Shown piece after piece: positions 35,638 through 45,527 of a stretch of 64,000 bases of DNA. Source of the stretch: Pantanalinema rosaneae. Lineage in GTDB: Bacteria; Cyanobacteriota; Cyanobacteriia; Leptolyngbyales; Leptolyngbyaceae. Numbering within the stretch: position 1 is the stretch's first letter; every line of letters begins with the position of its first letter. The stretch spans positions 18,364 to 82,363 of the forward strand of contig NZ_JBLZFZ010000035.1 of the NCBI RefSeq assembly GCF_050753385.1. Reading direction: 5' to 3'. The translations under genes were made by a program, and so were the position numbers. The notes under the pieces were generated by a model that searched no databases, had not been told where the DNA came from, and saw only the letters and a program-made list of their open reading frames with translations.

Positions 35638-38076
35638 CTAGAACTTCTCAGCTTCCGCAATTTCCAGAATCGTCTTCAGTACCGAGTCAGGATTGAGGCT
35701 GATGGAATGAATGCCTTGCTCAACCAGGAAGCGGGCGAATTCGGGATAATCGCTGGGAGCTTGACCGCAAATGCCAATCTTGCGACCTTTTTCCTTGGCG
35801 GTACGGATGACATCGCCGACCAACCGTTTAACGGCTGTATTGCGTTCGTCAAACAGGTGAGCCACCAGAGCGGAATCGCGATCGAGTCCTAGTGTTAACT
35901 GAGTCAGGTCATTCGAGCCGATCGAGAAGCCATCAAACACTTCCGCAAATTCATCGGCTAACACGACGTTGCTGGGAATTTCGCACATCACATAGACTTG
36001 CAACCCATTCACACCGCGCTTCAGACCGTTGCGTTCCATTTCCGCCAGTACCCGGCGACCTTCGTTGGGAGTGCGACAGAACGGGATCATTAAAATGACG
36101 TTGGTTAAGCCCATGTCATCCCGTACCCGCTTCATGGCTTTGCATTCCAGGGCATAGCCTTCGCGATATTTCTCGTCATAGTAGCGAGACGCACCACGCC
36201 AGCCGATCATCGGGTTTTCTTCATGGGGTTCAAATTCGCGTCCACCGAGCAGGTTGGCGTATTCGTTACTCTTGAAGTCCGACATCCGCACGATCACAGG
36301 CTTGGGATAGAAGGCAGCGGCGATCGCGCCCACTCCTTGCGCCAACTTATCGACAAAGAATTCGGGTTTGTCGTCGTACTGCTTGGTGATATCGGCGATC
36401 TTGTACTTGGCTAACTCATCCTTCAGTTCTTTGTAGTGGATCAGGGCTAAGGGGTGCGCTTGAATCTGGTTGGCAATGATGAACTCTAACCGCGCCAAGC
36501 CGACACCATCATTGGGAATGGCACAGAGACTAAAGGCTTCATCCGGATTACCCACATTCATCAAAATCTGGGTGCGCGTCCGAGGCAGGTTATCCAGAGC
36601 CACTTCCTTAACTTCAAACGGCAGTAGACCTTCATAGACCTTGCCATCTTCCCCTTCACAGCAGGAGATCGTGATTTCCTGCCCGGTTTGGAGTTTTTCG
36701 GTGGCATCCCCACAACCAACGATCGCCGGAATCCCCAACTCACGGGCAATAATCGCCGCGTGGCAGGTGCGTCCACCCTGGTTGGTGACGATCGCGCTGG
36801 CTTTCTTCATGATCGGTTCCCAATCGGGGTCGGTGCGGTTGGTGACCAGGACTTCTCCCGGTTTGAATTCGTCAATCCGATGGACATCCATGATCACGCG
36901 AGCCGTACCCTGTCCGACCATTTCACCCACCGCCCGACCGAGGACTAACACTTTGCCTTTTTCGGTCATGCTATAGGACTTAAGGATATTGCCCGATTTC
37001 TGGGATTGCACCGTTTCGGGACGGGCTTGGACGATAAACAGTTGTTCGGTCAGCCCATCCTTCGCCCACTCAATATCCATCGGGCTGTAACTACCACGAA
37101 TTTGGGTGTAGTGGTCTTCAATAATGCACGCCCACTTCGCCAGTTGGATCACTTCATCGTCAGTGATGGAGTATTTGTCGCGTTCACTGTCAGGAACTGG
37201 CACGTTCTTGGTCAGTTTCGAGCCACCCACGTCATAGATCATTTTGATCTCTTTGGTGCCGACCCGCTTCTTGACGATCGGCTTATAGCCCTGCTTCAAG
37301 GTGGGTTTGAATACAAAGAATTCGTCGGGATTAACCGCACCTTGCACCACATTTTCCCCTAACCCATAGGCAGAGGTAATAAAGGCGGCATCTTTGAAGC
37401 CCGTCTCGGTATCGATCGAGAACATAACTCCCGAAGCGGCTAAGTCAGACCGCACCATCTTTTGCACACCCACGGAGAGGGCAACTTCAAAGTGATCGAA
37501 GCCTTTAATGGTGCGATAGGAAATGGCGCGATCGGTGAAGATGGAGGCAAAGCACTTGTGGCAGGACTCTAACACCCCTTGCAGCCCGTGGACGTTCAAA
37601 TAGGTTTCCTGTTGTCCAGCAAAACTAGCGTCTGGCAAGTCTTCGGCGGTGGCACTGGAACGAACCGCTACGTCGGTGTCAGCCCCATATTGTTGACATA
37701 ATTCCGTATAACCCGCCGCGATCGCATCCTGTAAATCTTGGGGAAATGGCGTTTGCATCATCAACAAGCGGGCTTGTTTCCCCACCTGCCGCAAACTATT
37801 CATATCTTCAATATCAAGATCGGCAAACAGCAGACGCAGTTTTTCTTCTAAACCCGCCGTTTCAATGAAATAACGATAGGCGTAAGCTGTGGTCGCAAAC
37901 CCGTTGGGAACATTGACACCTTTGCTGGTTAGTTGTTGAATCATTTCACCCAGCGAGGCATTCTTACCACCCACTAAGGGAATGTCGCTTAAACCAACCT
38001 GTTCAAATTTGAGTACAAAAGCGGTTTCTCTATTTGCTTGCGGGTCTACGTTGGAATCAATCGTAGTATTCAGCAT
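35638..38076 (-). CDS. ppsA: Phosphoenolpyruvate synthase
   Basis: Converts pyruvate + ATP to PEP + AMP + Pi, a gluconeogenic step. Three domains are clear: the ATP/pyruvate-binding domain (about 20-360, VGGKNASLGEMI and SSATAEDLPDASFAGQQETY), the phosphohistidine domain with GGRTCHAAIIARELGIP (active His), and the C-terminal TIM barrel with GSNDLTQLTLGLDRDS and GICGQAPSDYPEF. I start at the ATG at 38076, which has AGAGGA upstream; the frame extends 11 codons further. Length about 812, normal. Confidence 0.97.
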   Translation of the reverse strand: MLNTTIDSNVDPQANRETAFVLKFEQVGLSDIPLVGGKNASLGEMIQQLTSKGVNVPNGFATTAYAYRYFIETAGLEEKLRLLFADLDIEDMNSLRQVGKQARLLMMQTPFPQDLQDAIAAGYTELCQQYGADTDVAVRSSATAEDLPDASFAGQQETYLNVHGLQGVLESCHKCFASIFTDRAISYRTIKGFDHFEVALSVGVQKMVRSDLAASGVMFSIDTETGFKDAAFITSAYGLGENVVQGAVNPDEFFVFKPTLKQGYKPIVKKRVGTKEIKMIYDVGGSKLTKNVPVPDSERDKYSITDDEVIQLAKWACIIEDHYTQIRGSYSPMDIEWAKDGLTEQLFIVQARPETVQSQKSGNILKSYSMTEKGKVLVLGRAVGEMVGQGTARVIMDVHRIDEFKPGEVLVTNRTDPDWEPIMKKASAIVTNQGGRTCHAAIIARELGIPAIVGCGDATEKLQTGQEITISCCEGEDGKVYEGLLPFEVKEVALDNLPRTRTQILMNVGNPDEAFSLCAIPNDGVGLARLEFIIANQIQAHPLALIHYKELKDELAKYKIADITKQYDDKPEFFVDKLAQGVGAIAAAFYPKPVIVRMSDFKSNEYANLLGGREFEPHEENPMIGWRGASRYYDEKYREGYALECKAMKRVRDDMGLTNVILMIPFCRTPNEGRRVLAEMERNGLKRGVNGLQVYVMCEIPSNVVLADEFAEVFDGFSIGSNDLTQLTLGLDRDSALVAHLFDERNTAVKRLVGDVIRTAKEKGRKIGICGQAPSDYPEFARFLVEQGIHSISLNPDSVLKTILEIAEAEKF

Positions 38077-38109
38077 GTGCCTAGTCCTCTTAAAACGTTG
38101 GCTGAACAT

Positions 38110-38625
38110 GGATGCTCAACCGTTCTGCTTGAAACTCAGTTGGTAGACCTGGTCTGAAGCGGGAGGTGAAACTGGCTCTAATAGCTTCGGCGGTTGGTCT
38201 GATGGTGTTCTGAGTCCCACATCCCTAGTTGTAGGGAAAGAATTTGAGGAACTTGTGAGGACAAATGTAGCGGCTCGGGAGATGTAATCTTTAGAAATAT
38301 AACGGTTTGTTTAATGTGGGAGATTCGGCCTTACACTTCGCTGCCTAGCTCCCCAATACCCTACGGTGTACACACAAGTGATCTGCAACCTCAAGCTCCT
38401 GCATTTCGCCCCCCTAGCCCCCCCATTCTGGGGGAATTAGAACGTTCAAAGTCCCCCAGAATATAGCCTGCGGCCTCGTAGAAAGAGGGCTTATAGCCCT
38501 ACGGGTATACTAGAGAAGGGGGCGAGATGACTCAAACACAAACTCACCAACTTGTGTACATACCCTAGTGCTTAAGCTGGAGGTTGGGGGATTTTGCTGG
38601 TAGCTAACTCAACGTTTGATGGTTA
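38110..38625. other. 516-base intergenic region
   Basis: The region between two same-strand genes is largely occupied by the 200-base repeat element at 38365-38564. The rest (38110-38360) presumably carries the ppsA promoter on the minus strand; no clear hexamers were identified and no coding frame is credible. Confidence 0.5.
38365..38564. mobile_element. MITE-like element, about 200 bases
   Basis: Terminal arms GGTGTACACACAAGT (38365-38379) and ACTTGTGTACATACC (38550-38564) are imperfect inverted repeats. Inside lies a second pair, CATTTCGCCCCC (38402-38413) and GGGGGCGAGATG (38518-38529), and an inner CCCCCATTCTGGGGG-type dyad near 38420-38435, a common cyanobacterial repeat. A segment around 38463-38510 (TAGCC/GGCTA-rich) interrupts that repeat. 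No reading frame; any mobility would need a transposase in trans. Confidence 0.6.
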
Positions 38626-40356
38626 CTATCGCGTAACTTGAAGGCGTTTATCGCTGTTTAACAACGTAATGAAATCTTTGGAATTTAATGGACGGCTAAA
38701 CAAATAGCCTTGCATGGCATTGCAACCATTTTGACGGAGAAATTCATATTGTTCTTGGGTTTCTACTCCCTCAGCAATCACCTTTAATTGCAAGCTTTGA
38801 GCCATCGCAATAATCGCTTTGGCGATCGCCGCATCATTGGCATCGGTCGTAATATCTTGAACAAAGGATTGATCAATTTTTAAGACATCGATCGGAAATC
38901 GCTTGAGATAATTGAGGGAAGAATAGCCTGTGCCAAAATCATCGATCGAGATTTGAATGCCCATTTGCTTCAGCTCTTGCAGGATCGAAATCGTGGTGTC
39001 TACATCTTCCATCACCGAAGTTTCAGTTAATTCGATCACTAGCAATGCTGGGTCTAATTGGGTTTCTTGGAGCACTTGAGTCACCATACCCAATAAGTTG
39101 GCTTGCTTAAACTGCCGAGCGGATAGATTAACCGACACGCGAATCGGCATTTGACTGGCATTGCGCCAAACCTGTGCCTGGGAACAAGCGGTGCGTAACA
39201 CCCATTCTCCGATCGGCACAATTAAGCCCGTCTCCTCAGCCACCGGAATAAACTTTGCGGGTGAAACGCTGCCTAATTCGGGATGATTCCAACGCAGTAA
39301 GGCTTCCGCCCCAATAATTCGTCCAGTCACTAAGTTGACCTGGGGTTGATAGTGCAGTTCCAATTCTTGATTAATCTGCGCCGATCGCAACTGACTCTCA
39401 ATCATCCGCCGCTCTGAAATCAGCAGATCCATTTGCACATCGTAAAAGGCAAATTGGCTCCCCCCCAGGGTTTTGGCTTGCCGCATCGCCGTATCGGCGC
39501 GACTGAGTAACGTATCCGGCGTATTGCCATCCTGAGGAAACAGCGCAATGCCTAAACTGCTATGAATTTGCACATATTGGTCAAATAGTTCATAGGGTTC
39601 TGCCAGAATCGTCAAAAGTTGCTTGGCAAATTCAACGATCGCCGTCCGATTGCTGACATTGGTTAACAGCAGCCCAAATTCGTCTCCACTTAAACGGGCA
39701 ATTTGTCCTTCGGTGGGAAACAAATGGCTCAACCGTTCCGCCACCGTTTGTAACAGTTGATCGCCACCGGAGTACCCCAAACTTAAGTTGATCGCTTTGA
39801 AGCGATTTAAATTCAAATACATTACGGCAATCAGGTGCTGCGATCGGCCGGCTTCCATCAGCAACTCTTGCAGGCGATGATGCAACAGAATGCGATTTGG
39901 CAGGTTAGTGAGGGGATCACGATAGGCCAACTGATTCAGACTGCGGGCAGCCCGCTTCATCTCATCAATATAAGGTTGGGTAATGGAAGCTTGTTTATCT
40001 AACCGAGCCGCGATCGCCCCTAACAATTCCGCCCGCGTAAAGGGTTTGGTCAGATAATCATCTGCCCCTAGTTCCATGCCCTGACGTAGCGCCGCGCGAT
40101 CGGCTTTAGCACTGAGAAAAATGAAGGGAATTCGGGCGGTGGTGGGATGTTGCCGTAAGGCTTCTAACACTTCGTAGCCATCGCATTCCGGCATCATGAT
40201 ATCGCAGATAATTAAATCAGGCTCATGTTGCTGTGCCATCGCGATCCCCGATCGCCCCTCTGAACTACTGATTGTTATGAAGCCTTCAGCTTGCAGTAGT
40301 TTGAGAATTAAACTCTGAACTGTCGAATCGTCTTCAATGACGAGAATTCGAGTCAT
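38626..40356 (-). CDS. Response regulator with degenerate GGDEF and intact EAL domain
   Basis: A 576-residue cytoplasmic regulator. REC domain 1-120 has the phosphoacceptor D52 (ICDIMMPECDG) and K104 (LTKPF). The GGDEF domain (about 140-300) has SGDEF at 223-227, and its metal-binding LDLDRFK motif reads LNLNRFK, so diguanylate cyclase activity is probably lost. The EAL domain (about 315-565) keeps EALLRW, NLSARQF, ELTETSV, DDFGTGYSSLNYLK and AEGVET, the residues needed for c-di-GMP hydrolysis. Likely a phosphorylation-controlled phosphodiesterase. No cognate kinase adjacent. Confidence 0.95.
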   Translation of the reverse strand: MTRILVIEDDSTVQSLILKLLQAEGFITISSSEGRSGIAMAQQHEPDLIICDIMMPECDGYEVLEALRQHPTTARIPFIFLSAKADRAALRQGMELGADDYLTKPFTRAELLGAIAARLDKQASITQPYIDEMKRAARSLNQLAYRDPLTNLPNRILLHHRLQELLMEAGRSQHLIAVMYLNLNRFKAINLSLGYSGGDQLLQTVAERLSHLFPTEGQIARLSGDEFGLLLTNVSNRTAIVEFAKQLLTILAEPYELFDQYVQIHSSLGIALFPQDGNTPDTLLSRADTAMRQAKTLGGSQFAFYDVQMDLLISERRMIESQLRSAQINQELELHYQPQVNLVTGRIIGAEALLRWNHPELGSVSPAKFIPVAEETGLIVPIGEWVLRTACSQAQVWRNASQMPIRVSVNLSARQFKQANLLGMVTQVLQETQLDPALLVIELTETSVMEDVDTTISILQELKQMGIQISIDDFGTGYSSLNYLKRFPIDVLKIDQSFVQDITTDANDAAIAKAIIAMAQSLQLKVIAEGVETQEQYEFLRQNGCNAMQGYLFSRPLNSKDFITLLNSDKRLQVTR

Positions 40357-40971
40357 TCCTATGGCACTCCACCTGATTTAGCAGTTGCTCCGATCCTTAC
40401 TATGCCCATCCACTGGGGAGGGCTAACACCGATCGATTACTGTAACAGCGATATAGCAACGAAGTAAACTCAAAGTAATCTTTGCTGCTAAAGGAATTCT
40501 GCTACCCTAAGGCGATCGCTGAATTGGATCTGGTGATGGGTACGGATGAAGTTAACCCGTATCCCAGCTTACTTCTATCAACCAAAATCTTGAGTTTTAT
40601 GAAGTGGACGAAACTCTCTGAAACCGAGAAAACCGTTTAATGCCCAAGGTTGAGTTATTTAGCTTAAGAAATCCTTTAGTAACTCGTTGCATCGCTCTGA
40701 GTCAGCAGCGCATACAATAGCTACCAAATCTACTGTGAGTCGGGGGTTGGCAAAGGTTGCCAGCCTAGAGTTTGTTGTTTATCTGCTCTGAAATGGTTTA
40801 CAGATCGAAGTAAATCAGGTAATTATCTATCTTGCTGACGATAAAACCTAGTTTTAGCGTTGGTATGCTGGAAAGCTCATTGAATGGTTCCGCTACTCTA
40901 TTCGTGTTTTGTTGCTGGTGCAATTTTTGTTAGCCAGCATTGCCCAGGTCGTTACTCCCAGGTTATGCATT
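40357..40971. other. 615-base divergent intergenic region
   Basis: No credible gene. It has a strong hairpin at 40745-40765, and a TACAAT-like -10 near 40714 with only a distant TTGCAT, so a long structured leader for the CAAD gene is possible. The frame of that gene extends to 40909, but those residues look non-conserved. Confidence 0.4.
40745..40765 (+). repeat. Stem-loop in leader of CAAD gene
   Basis: GGTTGGCAA (40745-40753) and TTGCCAGCC (40757-40765) form a 9-pair stem with one G-U pair and a 3-base loop, with no T tract. It may be a structured leader element. Confidence 0.45.
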
Positions 40972-41403
40972 ATGAACCCTGAAGTGAAAGAAACTGAATT
41001 CTCTGCAAGTACAGACGTCAATGGGGATGATCCAACGATGCTACCTGCTTCCACTAGCGATGCTAGCCAACAATGGCGGCAGGTGGGCGAAAAAGTCTAT
41101 TCCTTCCTGTCTGGTCTGCCTGAATATCTCTCTGAATTTTTTGGGGAGTACAAGCGACCCATTATTACATTGGGGCTGATTTTTGGTGGCATCGTCGGTG
41201 TCAAGCTAGTGCTAGCTGTTCTCGATGCCCTGAATGATATTCCGCTATTGGCTCCAACCTTTGAATTGGTTGGCTTTGGCTACACTGCCTGGTTTGTGTA
41301 TCGCTACTTGCTGCGGGCATCTAACCGTCAGGAGTTAGTTCAGGATATCGAAACCCTGAAGGATCAAGTTGTGGGTAGCATTAACTCCACGACAAAGAGC
41401 TAG
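40972..41403 (+). CDS. CAAD domain (CURT1/CurT-like) thylakoid protein
   Basis: A 143-residue protein with an acidic Ser/Thr-rich N-terminus, an amphipathic helix (SGLPEYLSEFFGEYKRP) and two membrane helices (IITLGLIFGGIVGVKLVLAVL and LAPTFELVGFGYTAWFVYRYL), then a short C-terminal helix. This is the CAAD domain found appended to some cyanobacterial aminoacyl-tRNA synthetases and in the thylakoid curvature protein CURT1/CurT. Whether this copy bends thylakoid membranes is inferred. I chose the ATG at 40972. Confidence 0.85.
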   Translation: MNPEVKETEFSASTDVNGDDPTMLPASTSDASQQWRQVGEKVYSFLSGLPEYLSEFFGEYKRPIITLGLIFGGIVGVKLVLAVLDALNDIPLLAPTFELVGFGYTAWFVYRYLLRASNRQELVQDIETLKDQVVGSINSTTKS

Positions 41404-41429
41404 ATCTTCCTAGCCTTGATTTTGCTCAG

Positions 41430-41449
41430 AGGCGCGATCCGTCGCGCCT
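41430..41449 (+). terminator. Terminator of the CAAD gene
   Basis: AGGCGCGA-TCCG-TCGCGCCT gives an 8-pair stem with a 4-base loop, followed by the T-rich tail TTGTTGTT. It lies 27 bases after the CAAD stop codon. Confidence 0.75.
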
Positions 41450-41602
41450 TTGTTGTTGATTGTCAGGAAGAAATTCATCCCTGCGATCGTGCATTTGTGA
41501 TCCCCGCGCTAAACTAGCAGGGGAATTCCGGCTCAATGCTCCAACGGATTCCTGTGAGCGTTGAGCCTTTGGTGTTTCGTTGTTGATTGTCTCAGGTGCA
41601 AT

Positions 41603-43675
41603 ATGCCCAACCGTCTTGCGGCTGCTAAAAGTCTCTATTTGCGTAAACATGCCGATAACCCGATCGCCTGGTGGGATTGGTCTGAAGAGGCTTTGGCGAC
41701 CGCCCAACAAGACAATAAACCGATCTTTTTGTCGGTAGGCTATTCCAGTTGCCACTGGTGTACGGTGATGGAGGGGGAAGCGTTCTCTGATCCGACGATC
41801 GCTGAGTATATGAATGCCAATTTCCTGCCGATCAAGGTCGATCGAGAAGAACGACCTGACCTGGATAGCATTTATATGCAAGCTCTGCAAATGATGGTTG
41901 GGCAAGGGGGATGGCCACTGAATATTTTTCTCACCCCTGGGGACTTAGTGCCGTTCTATGGAGGCACTTACTTTCCGGTAGAACCGCGCTATGGACGACC
42001 GGGCTTCCTTCAGGTATTGCAAGCCGTGCGGCGGTATTACGATACTGAAACCGATAAGTTGCAAGCGATCAAAACCGAAATTTTGAATAACTTGCAAGGA
42101 ACCGCTACCCTCCAACCCGCGATCGCGATCGGTCAAGATGTGTTGCGGCAGGGCTTGGAATACAACACGGGGGTGGTGTCGGGCAGTTCACCGGGCCCCA
42201 GTTTTCCGATGATGCCCTATGCCGATGTGGCACTGCGCACCCTGCGATTTCGCTTCGACTGTCGCTATGATGCCAGAGCCACCAGTAGTCAGCGGGGCTT
42301 AGATCTGGCTCTGGGGGGGATTTTTGATCAGGTGGGGGGCGGCTTCCATCGTTACACCGTCGATTCCACCTGGACGGTGCCCCACTTTGAAAAAATGTTG
42401 TATGACAATGGGCAGATCACCGAGTATCTAGCGAATTTGTGGGCAGCAGGGATGCAAGAACCGGCCTTTGCCCGAGCGATCGATCTGACGGTAGCCTGGT
42501 TAAACCGGGAGATGACAGCGACCGCGGGTTACTTTTATGCGGCTCAGGATGCGGATAGTTTTCTCACGCCAGAGTCAGACGAACCCGAAGAAGGGGCGTT
42601 TTATGTCTGGAGTTATGGGGAGTTACAACAGCGATTATCTGAACAGGAATTAGCCGAACTGTCTCGCTACTTTACCGTTTCCGCCCAGGGCAACTTTGAA
42701 GGCAAGAATGTCCTCCAGCGCCGGACTTCTGAAGCGATCGAGAGCCATGCCGTACACACTAGCCTGACCAAGTTGTTTGAGATCCGCTACGGGCGGGCAT
42801 CCCTTGACCATTTCCCTCCTGCCCGCAATAGTCAGGAGGCGAAAACTGGCACCTGGGCAGGGCGCATTCCACCCGTCACCGATACCAAAATGATCGTTGC
42901 CTGGAATAGTTTGATGATCTCTGGCTTGGCGCGGGCAGCCAGTGCATTCCAGCGATCGGATTACCTGCAACTCGCCACTCGGGTAACCCAATTCATTCTC
43001 GATCGGCAATGGGTGAATCACCGCCTGCATCGGTTGAATTATGACGGTCAAGCAAGTGTACTGGCGCAATCAGAGGACTATGCTCTGTTGATTAAGGCAT
43101 TACTGGATTTGCATCAGGCGAGTTTGGGCATTGCCAGTGATGCCGAGGAGGCTGGAGCAACTGCCCCATTCTGGCTCAAGCAAGCGCTGCGAGTCCAGGA
43201 AGAGTTTGACGAGTTTCTCTGGAGTCTGGAGTTAGGTGGTTACTACAATACCGATGCCAGTCATGACCTGCTAGTGCGGGAACGGAGTTATATTGACAAT
43301 GCCACTCCGGCGGCGAATGGTGTGGCGGCGGCAAATTTAGTCCGTCTGGCGCTGTTAACCGCTGATCTGAGTTATTTAGATAAAGCGGAACAAACATTAC
43401 GAGCGTTTGCAACGGTGATGGAGCGATCGCCCCAAGCCTGTCCCAGTTTGTTCTCGGCTCTGGATTGGTTCCAGCACCATACCTTGATCCAAACGACCCC
43501 AGCGACGATCGCGGCTTTAGCGACTCAATACTTACCCACGGCAGTCTACCAACCAGCGATCGAGTTGCCGGAAGGGGTAACTGGTCTTGTGTGTCAGGGA
43601 TTAAGTTGTCAGGAGCCTGCTCGTAGCCTGGAGCAATTGCTGACCCAGGTACAGGAGAGTCAGATCAGGGGATAA
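41603..43675 (+). CDS. DUF255 thioredoxin-like / glycosidase-like protein (YyaL family)
   Basis: A 690-residue protein. The N-terminal thioredoxin-fold DUF255 domain has the CHWC motif at C50-C53, following NPIAWWDWSEEAL, then EERPDLDSIYMQ and GGWPLNIFLTP. The C-terminal part is an all-alpha (alpha/alpha)6-like barrel (DQVGGGFHRYTVD, FEKMLYDNGQI). The family is conserved from bacteria to human SPATA20, and its activity is unproven. I take the ATG at 41603 because the family begins at NRLAAAKSLYLRKHADNP. Stands alone and converges with ftsI. Confidence 0.92.
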   Translation: MPNRLAAAKSLYLRKHADNPIAWWDWSEEALATAQQDNKPIFLSVGYSSCHWCTVMEGEAFSDPTIAEYMNANFLPIKVDREERPDLDSIYMQALQMMVGQGGWPLNIFLTPGDLVPFYGGTYFPVEPRYGRPGFLQVLQAVRRYYDTETDKLQAIKTEILNNLQGTATLQPAIAIGQDVLRQGLEYNTGVVSGSSPGPSFPMMPYADVALRTLRFRFDCRYDARATSSQRGLDLALGGIFDQVGGGFHRYTVDSTWTVPHFEKMLYDNGQITEYLANLWAAGMQEPAFARAIDLTVAWLNREMTATAGYFYAAQDADSFLTPESDEPEEGAFYVWSYGELQQRLSEQELAELSRYFTVSAQGNFEGKNVLQRRTSEAIESHAVHTSLTKLFEIRYGRASLDHFPPARNSQEAKTGTWAGRIPPVTDTKMIVAWNSLMISGLARAASAFQRSDYLQLATRVTQFILDRQWVNHRLHRLNYDGQASVLAQSEDYALLIKALLDLHQASLGIASDAEEAGATAPFWLKQALRVQEEFDEFLWSLELGGYYNTDASHDLLVRERSYIDNATPAANGVAAANLVRLALLTADLSYLDKAEQTLRAFATVMERSPQACPSLFSALDWFQHHTLIQTTPATIAALATQYLPTAVYQPAIELPEGVTGLVCQGLSCQEPARSLEQLLTQVQESQIRG

Positions 43676-43707
43676 GTTCGGGGCATCCTGTAGATCGTGC
43701 TCATTTC

Positions 43708-45516
43708 TTAATAATCCTCTTCGGTGCTATCTGTTTGCTTGGGGCTTGGAACGGCGCTAGGGGGCAGACCACCGAGGGTAACGAGTTCTTCCATGATGGT
43801 TTTGACGATTGGAGCCGCCACCGTTCCCCCGTAAACGTTATCGCCCTGGGGTTCATCAATCACTGCCACAATCACATAACGCGGCTCGTCGATCGGCAGA
43901 ACACCCACAAAACTGGTGATAAAGGCATGTTCTGAATACCCTCCTCCTGCCGTGGCTTTTTGGGCAGTTCCGGTTTTACCCCCGACCCGATAGCCATCCA
44001 GTTGAGCTGCTTTCCCGGTTCCATCATCAATCACTCGCTCCATCATCGGCAACAGGGCTTGAGATGTTTTGGCAGAGAAAACCTGTTTAACCTGTAATTT
44101 CGGTTTCCAATACAGTCGCCCTTTACTGTCGTATAAGCCCTGCACCACGTGAGGGGTCATCAGTTTGCCCCCATTACAAATGGCACTGGTCAGTTGGGCG
44201 AGTTGTACTGGAGTCAACGAAAAGCCTTGACCAAAGGAGACGGTAGCGGGAATGATGCGGGAGGCGACAAACGATTGTTGATCGGCGAATTGTCCTGCCG
44301 TTTCTGAGGGGAGATCGATGCCCGTGAGTTCACCAATGCCAATGTTTTTCAGTCCTTTGTAAAACACTTCAGGTTTCATGGTTTCGGCAATAAATACCAT
44401 CCCCACGTTATTGGAGAGAGCAACAATGTCTCCGATCGACATACTGCCACCACCCGCACCGCCCACAATCGGCCACCCTTCGACTGAAATTTCTCCGGGA
44501 ACGCCAAATACAGTGTCTGGAGTAATCGTTCCGGCTTCCAGTGCCACAGCAACATTAATCGGCTTAAAGGTAGACCCTGGTTCATATAGGTCCGAGATTG
44601 CCCAGTTTTTCAGCCGTTCGATCGGTGCGGTGTAGTACTTGTTGGGATCAAAGGTCGGAGCATTCACCAACGCCAACAGCGATCCATCTCGCACATCCAT
44701 GACAATGACAGTGCCGCGCTTGGCATTAAACGCCTGTACCTGTTGTTTCAAAGCACGTTCCACAATGCGCTGTAGTCGGCTATCGATCGTCAATTGCAAA
44801 TGTAAGTCGTCAACACTGAGAAAGCCACCGGGTACAAGATCGGGCATGATGGAGCCATCCCCCATCCGGCGTAGCTGCATCGCTTTCTCGGTGCGATCGA
44901 GCAAAGGCTGTTGGCTCAGTTCAACTCCCGACTGCCCCCGATGTTCATCATTCACATAGCCAATGATATCGGCTGCCAACTCTTGATGGGGATAGAGCCG
45001 CTCCTGGTGTTGGATCATTTCCAGCCCATCCAGGCGTAAATCAGCAATTCGGTCTGCCACATCTTCCGTGATGGCATATTCCAACCGAATGCCAGTTTCC
45101 CGCTGCTCAAATTGTTTGACGAGTTCGGCTACAGGCCGTCCCAGGATCGGAGCAACCTTTTCTGCGATCGCGGTATTCGATTCTTTAAATAATGCAGGGT
45201 GGGCAAATAGATTGTATACAGGACGATCCAGTGCCAGCACCGTTCCGATCCGATCGACAATCGATCGCCGGGGGATAAACGGTCGTACTTGCACCACCTG
45301 CTGTTGTTGGGCGATCGTCCGCAGTACTGGCGCTTTCAGCACCTGCAAATGAAACAGGTTAATGGTTAATAGCCCGGTACTGACCATCAGCATACCCCAG
45401 ACTAATACTGCCCGAAAGCGGGGAGTTTCTGCCCAGGGTGGTGCTTTCACTTGGTTAAGGCGAGCCAGCCAGCGACGAAACTGCCGCGATCGAGCCGTGT
45501 AGGAGGAGCCACCCAT
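43708..45516 (-). CDS. ftsI: Septal peptidoglycan transpeptidase FtsI (PBP2/PBP3)
   Basis: Class B penicillin-binding protein. In the numbering from the alternative ATG at 45522 the active-site motifs are S317-TF-K320, S370-N-N372 and K516-T-G518. A single N-terminal membrane helix (FRAVLVWGMLMVSTGLLTIN) anchors it in the plasma membrane, then a PBP dimer domain and the transpeptidase domain. The ATG at 45516 lies at better spacing from the AAGGAG site than the one at 45522. The preceding FtsL-like gene is only 5-11 bases away, so both form an operon. Confidence 0.95.
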   Translation of the reverse strand: MGGSSYTARSRQFRRWLARLNQVKAPPWAETPRFRAVLVWGMLMVSTGLLTINLFHLQVLKAPVLRTIAQQQQVVQVRPFIPRRSIVDRIGTVLALDRPVYNLFAHPALFKESNTAIAEKVAPILGRPVAELVKQFEQRETGIRLEYAITEDVADRIADLRLDGLEMIQHQERLYPHQELAADIIGYVNDEHRGQSGVELSQQPLLDRTEKAMQLRRMGDGSIMPDLVPGGFLSVDDLHLQLTIDSRLQRIVERALKQQVQAFNAKRGTVIVMDVRDGSLLALVNAPTFDPNKYYTAPIERLKNWAISDLYEPGSTFKPINVAVALEAGTITPDTVFGVPGEISVEGWPIVGGAGGGSMSIGDIVALSNNVGMVFIAETMKPEVFYKGLKNIGIGELTGIDLPSETAGQFADQQSFVASRIIPATVSFGQGFSLTPVQLAQLTSAICNGGKLMTPHVVQGLYDSKGRLYWKPKLQVKQVFSAKTSQALLPMMERVIDDGTGKAAQLDGYRVGGKTGTAQKATAGGGYSEHAFITSFVGVLPIDEPRYVIVAVIDEPQGDNVYGGTVAAPIVKTIMEELVTLGGLPPSAVPSPKQTDSTEEDY

Positions 45517-45527
45517 ACGCATTCTCC

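Noticed and set aside
41426..41905. A 159-codon minus-strand frame near the DUF255 gene
   Set aside because: Overlaps the conserved CHWC-containing N-terminus on the plus strand and the CAAD terminator.
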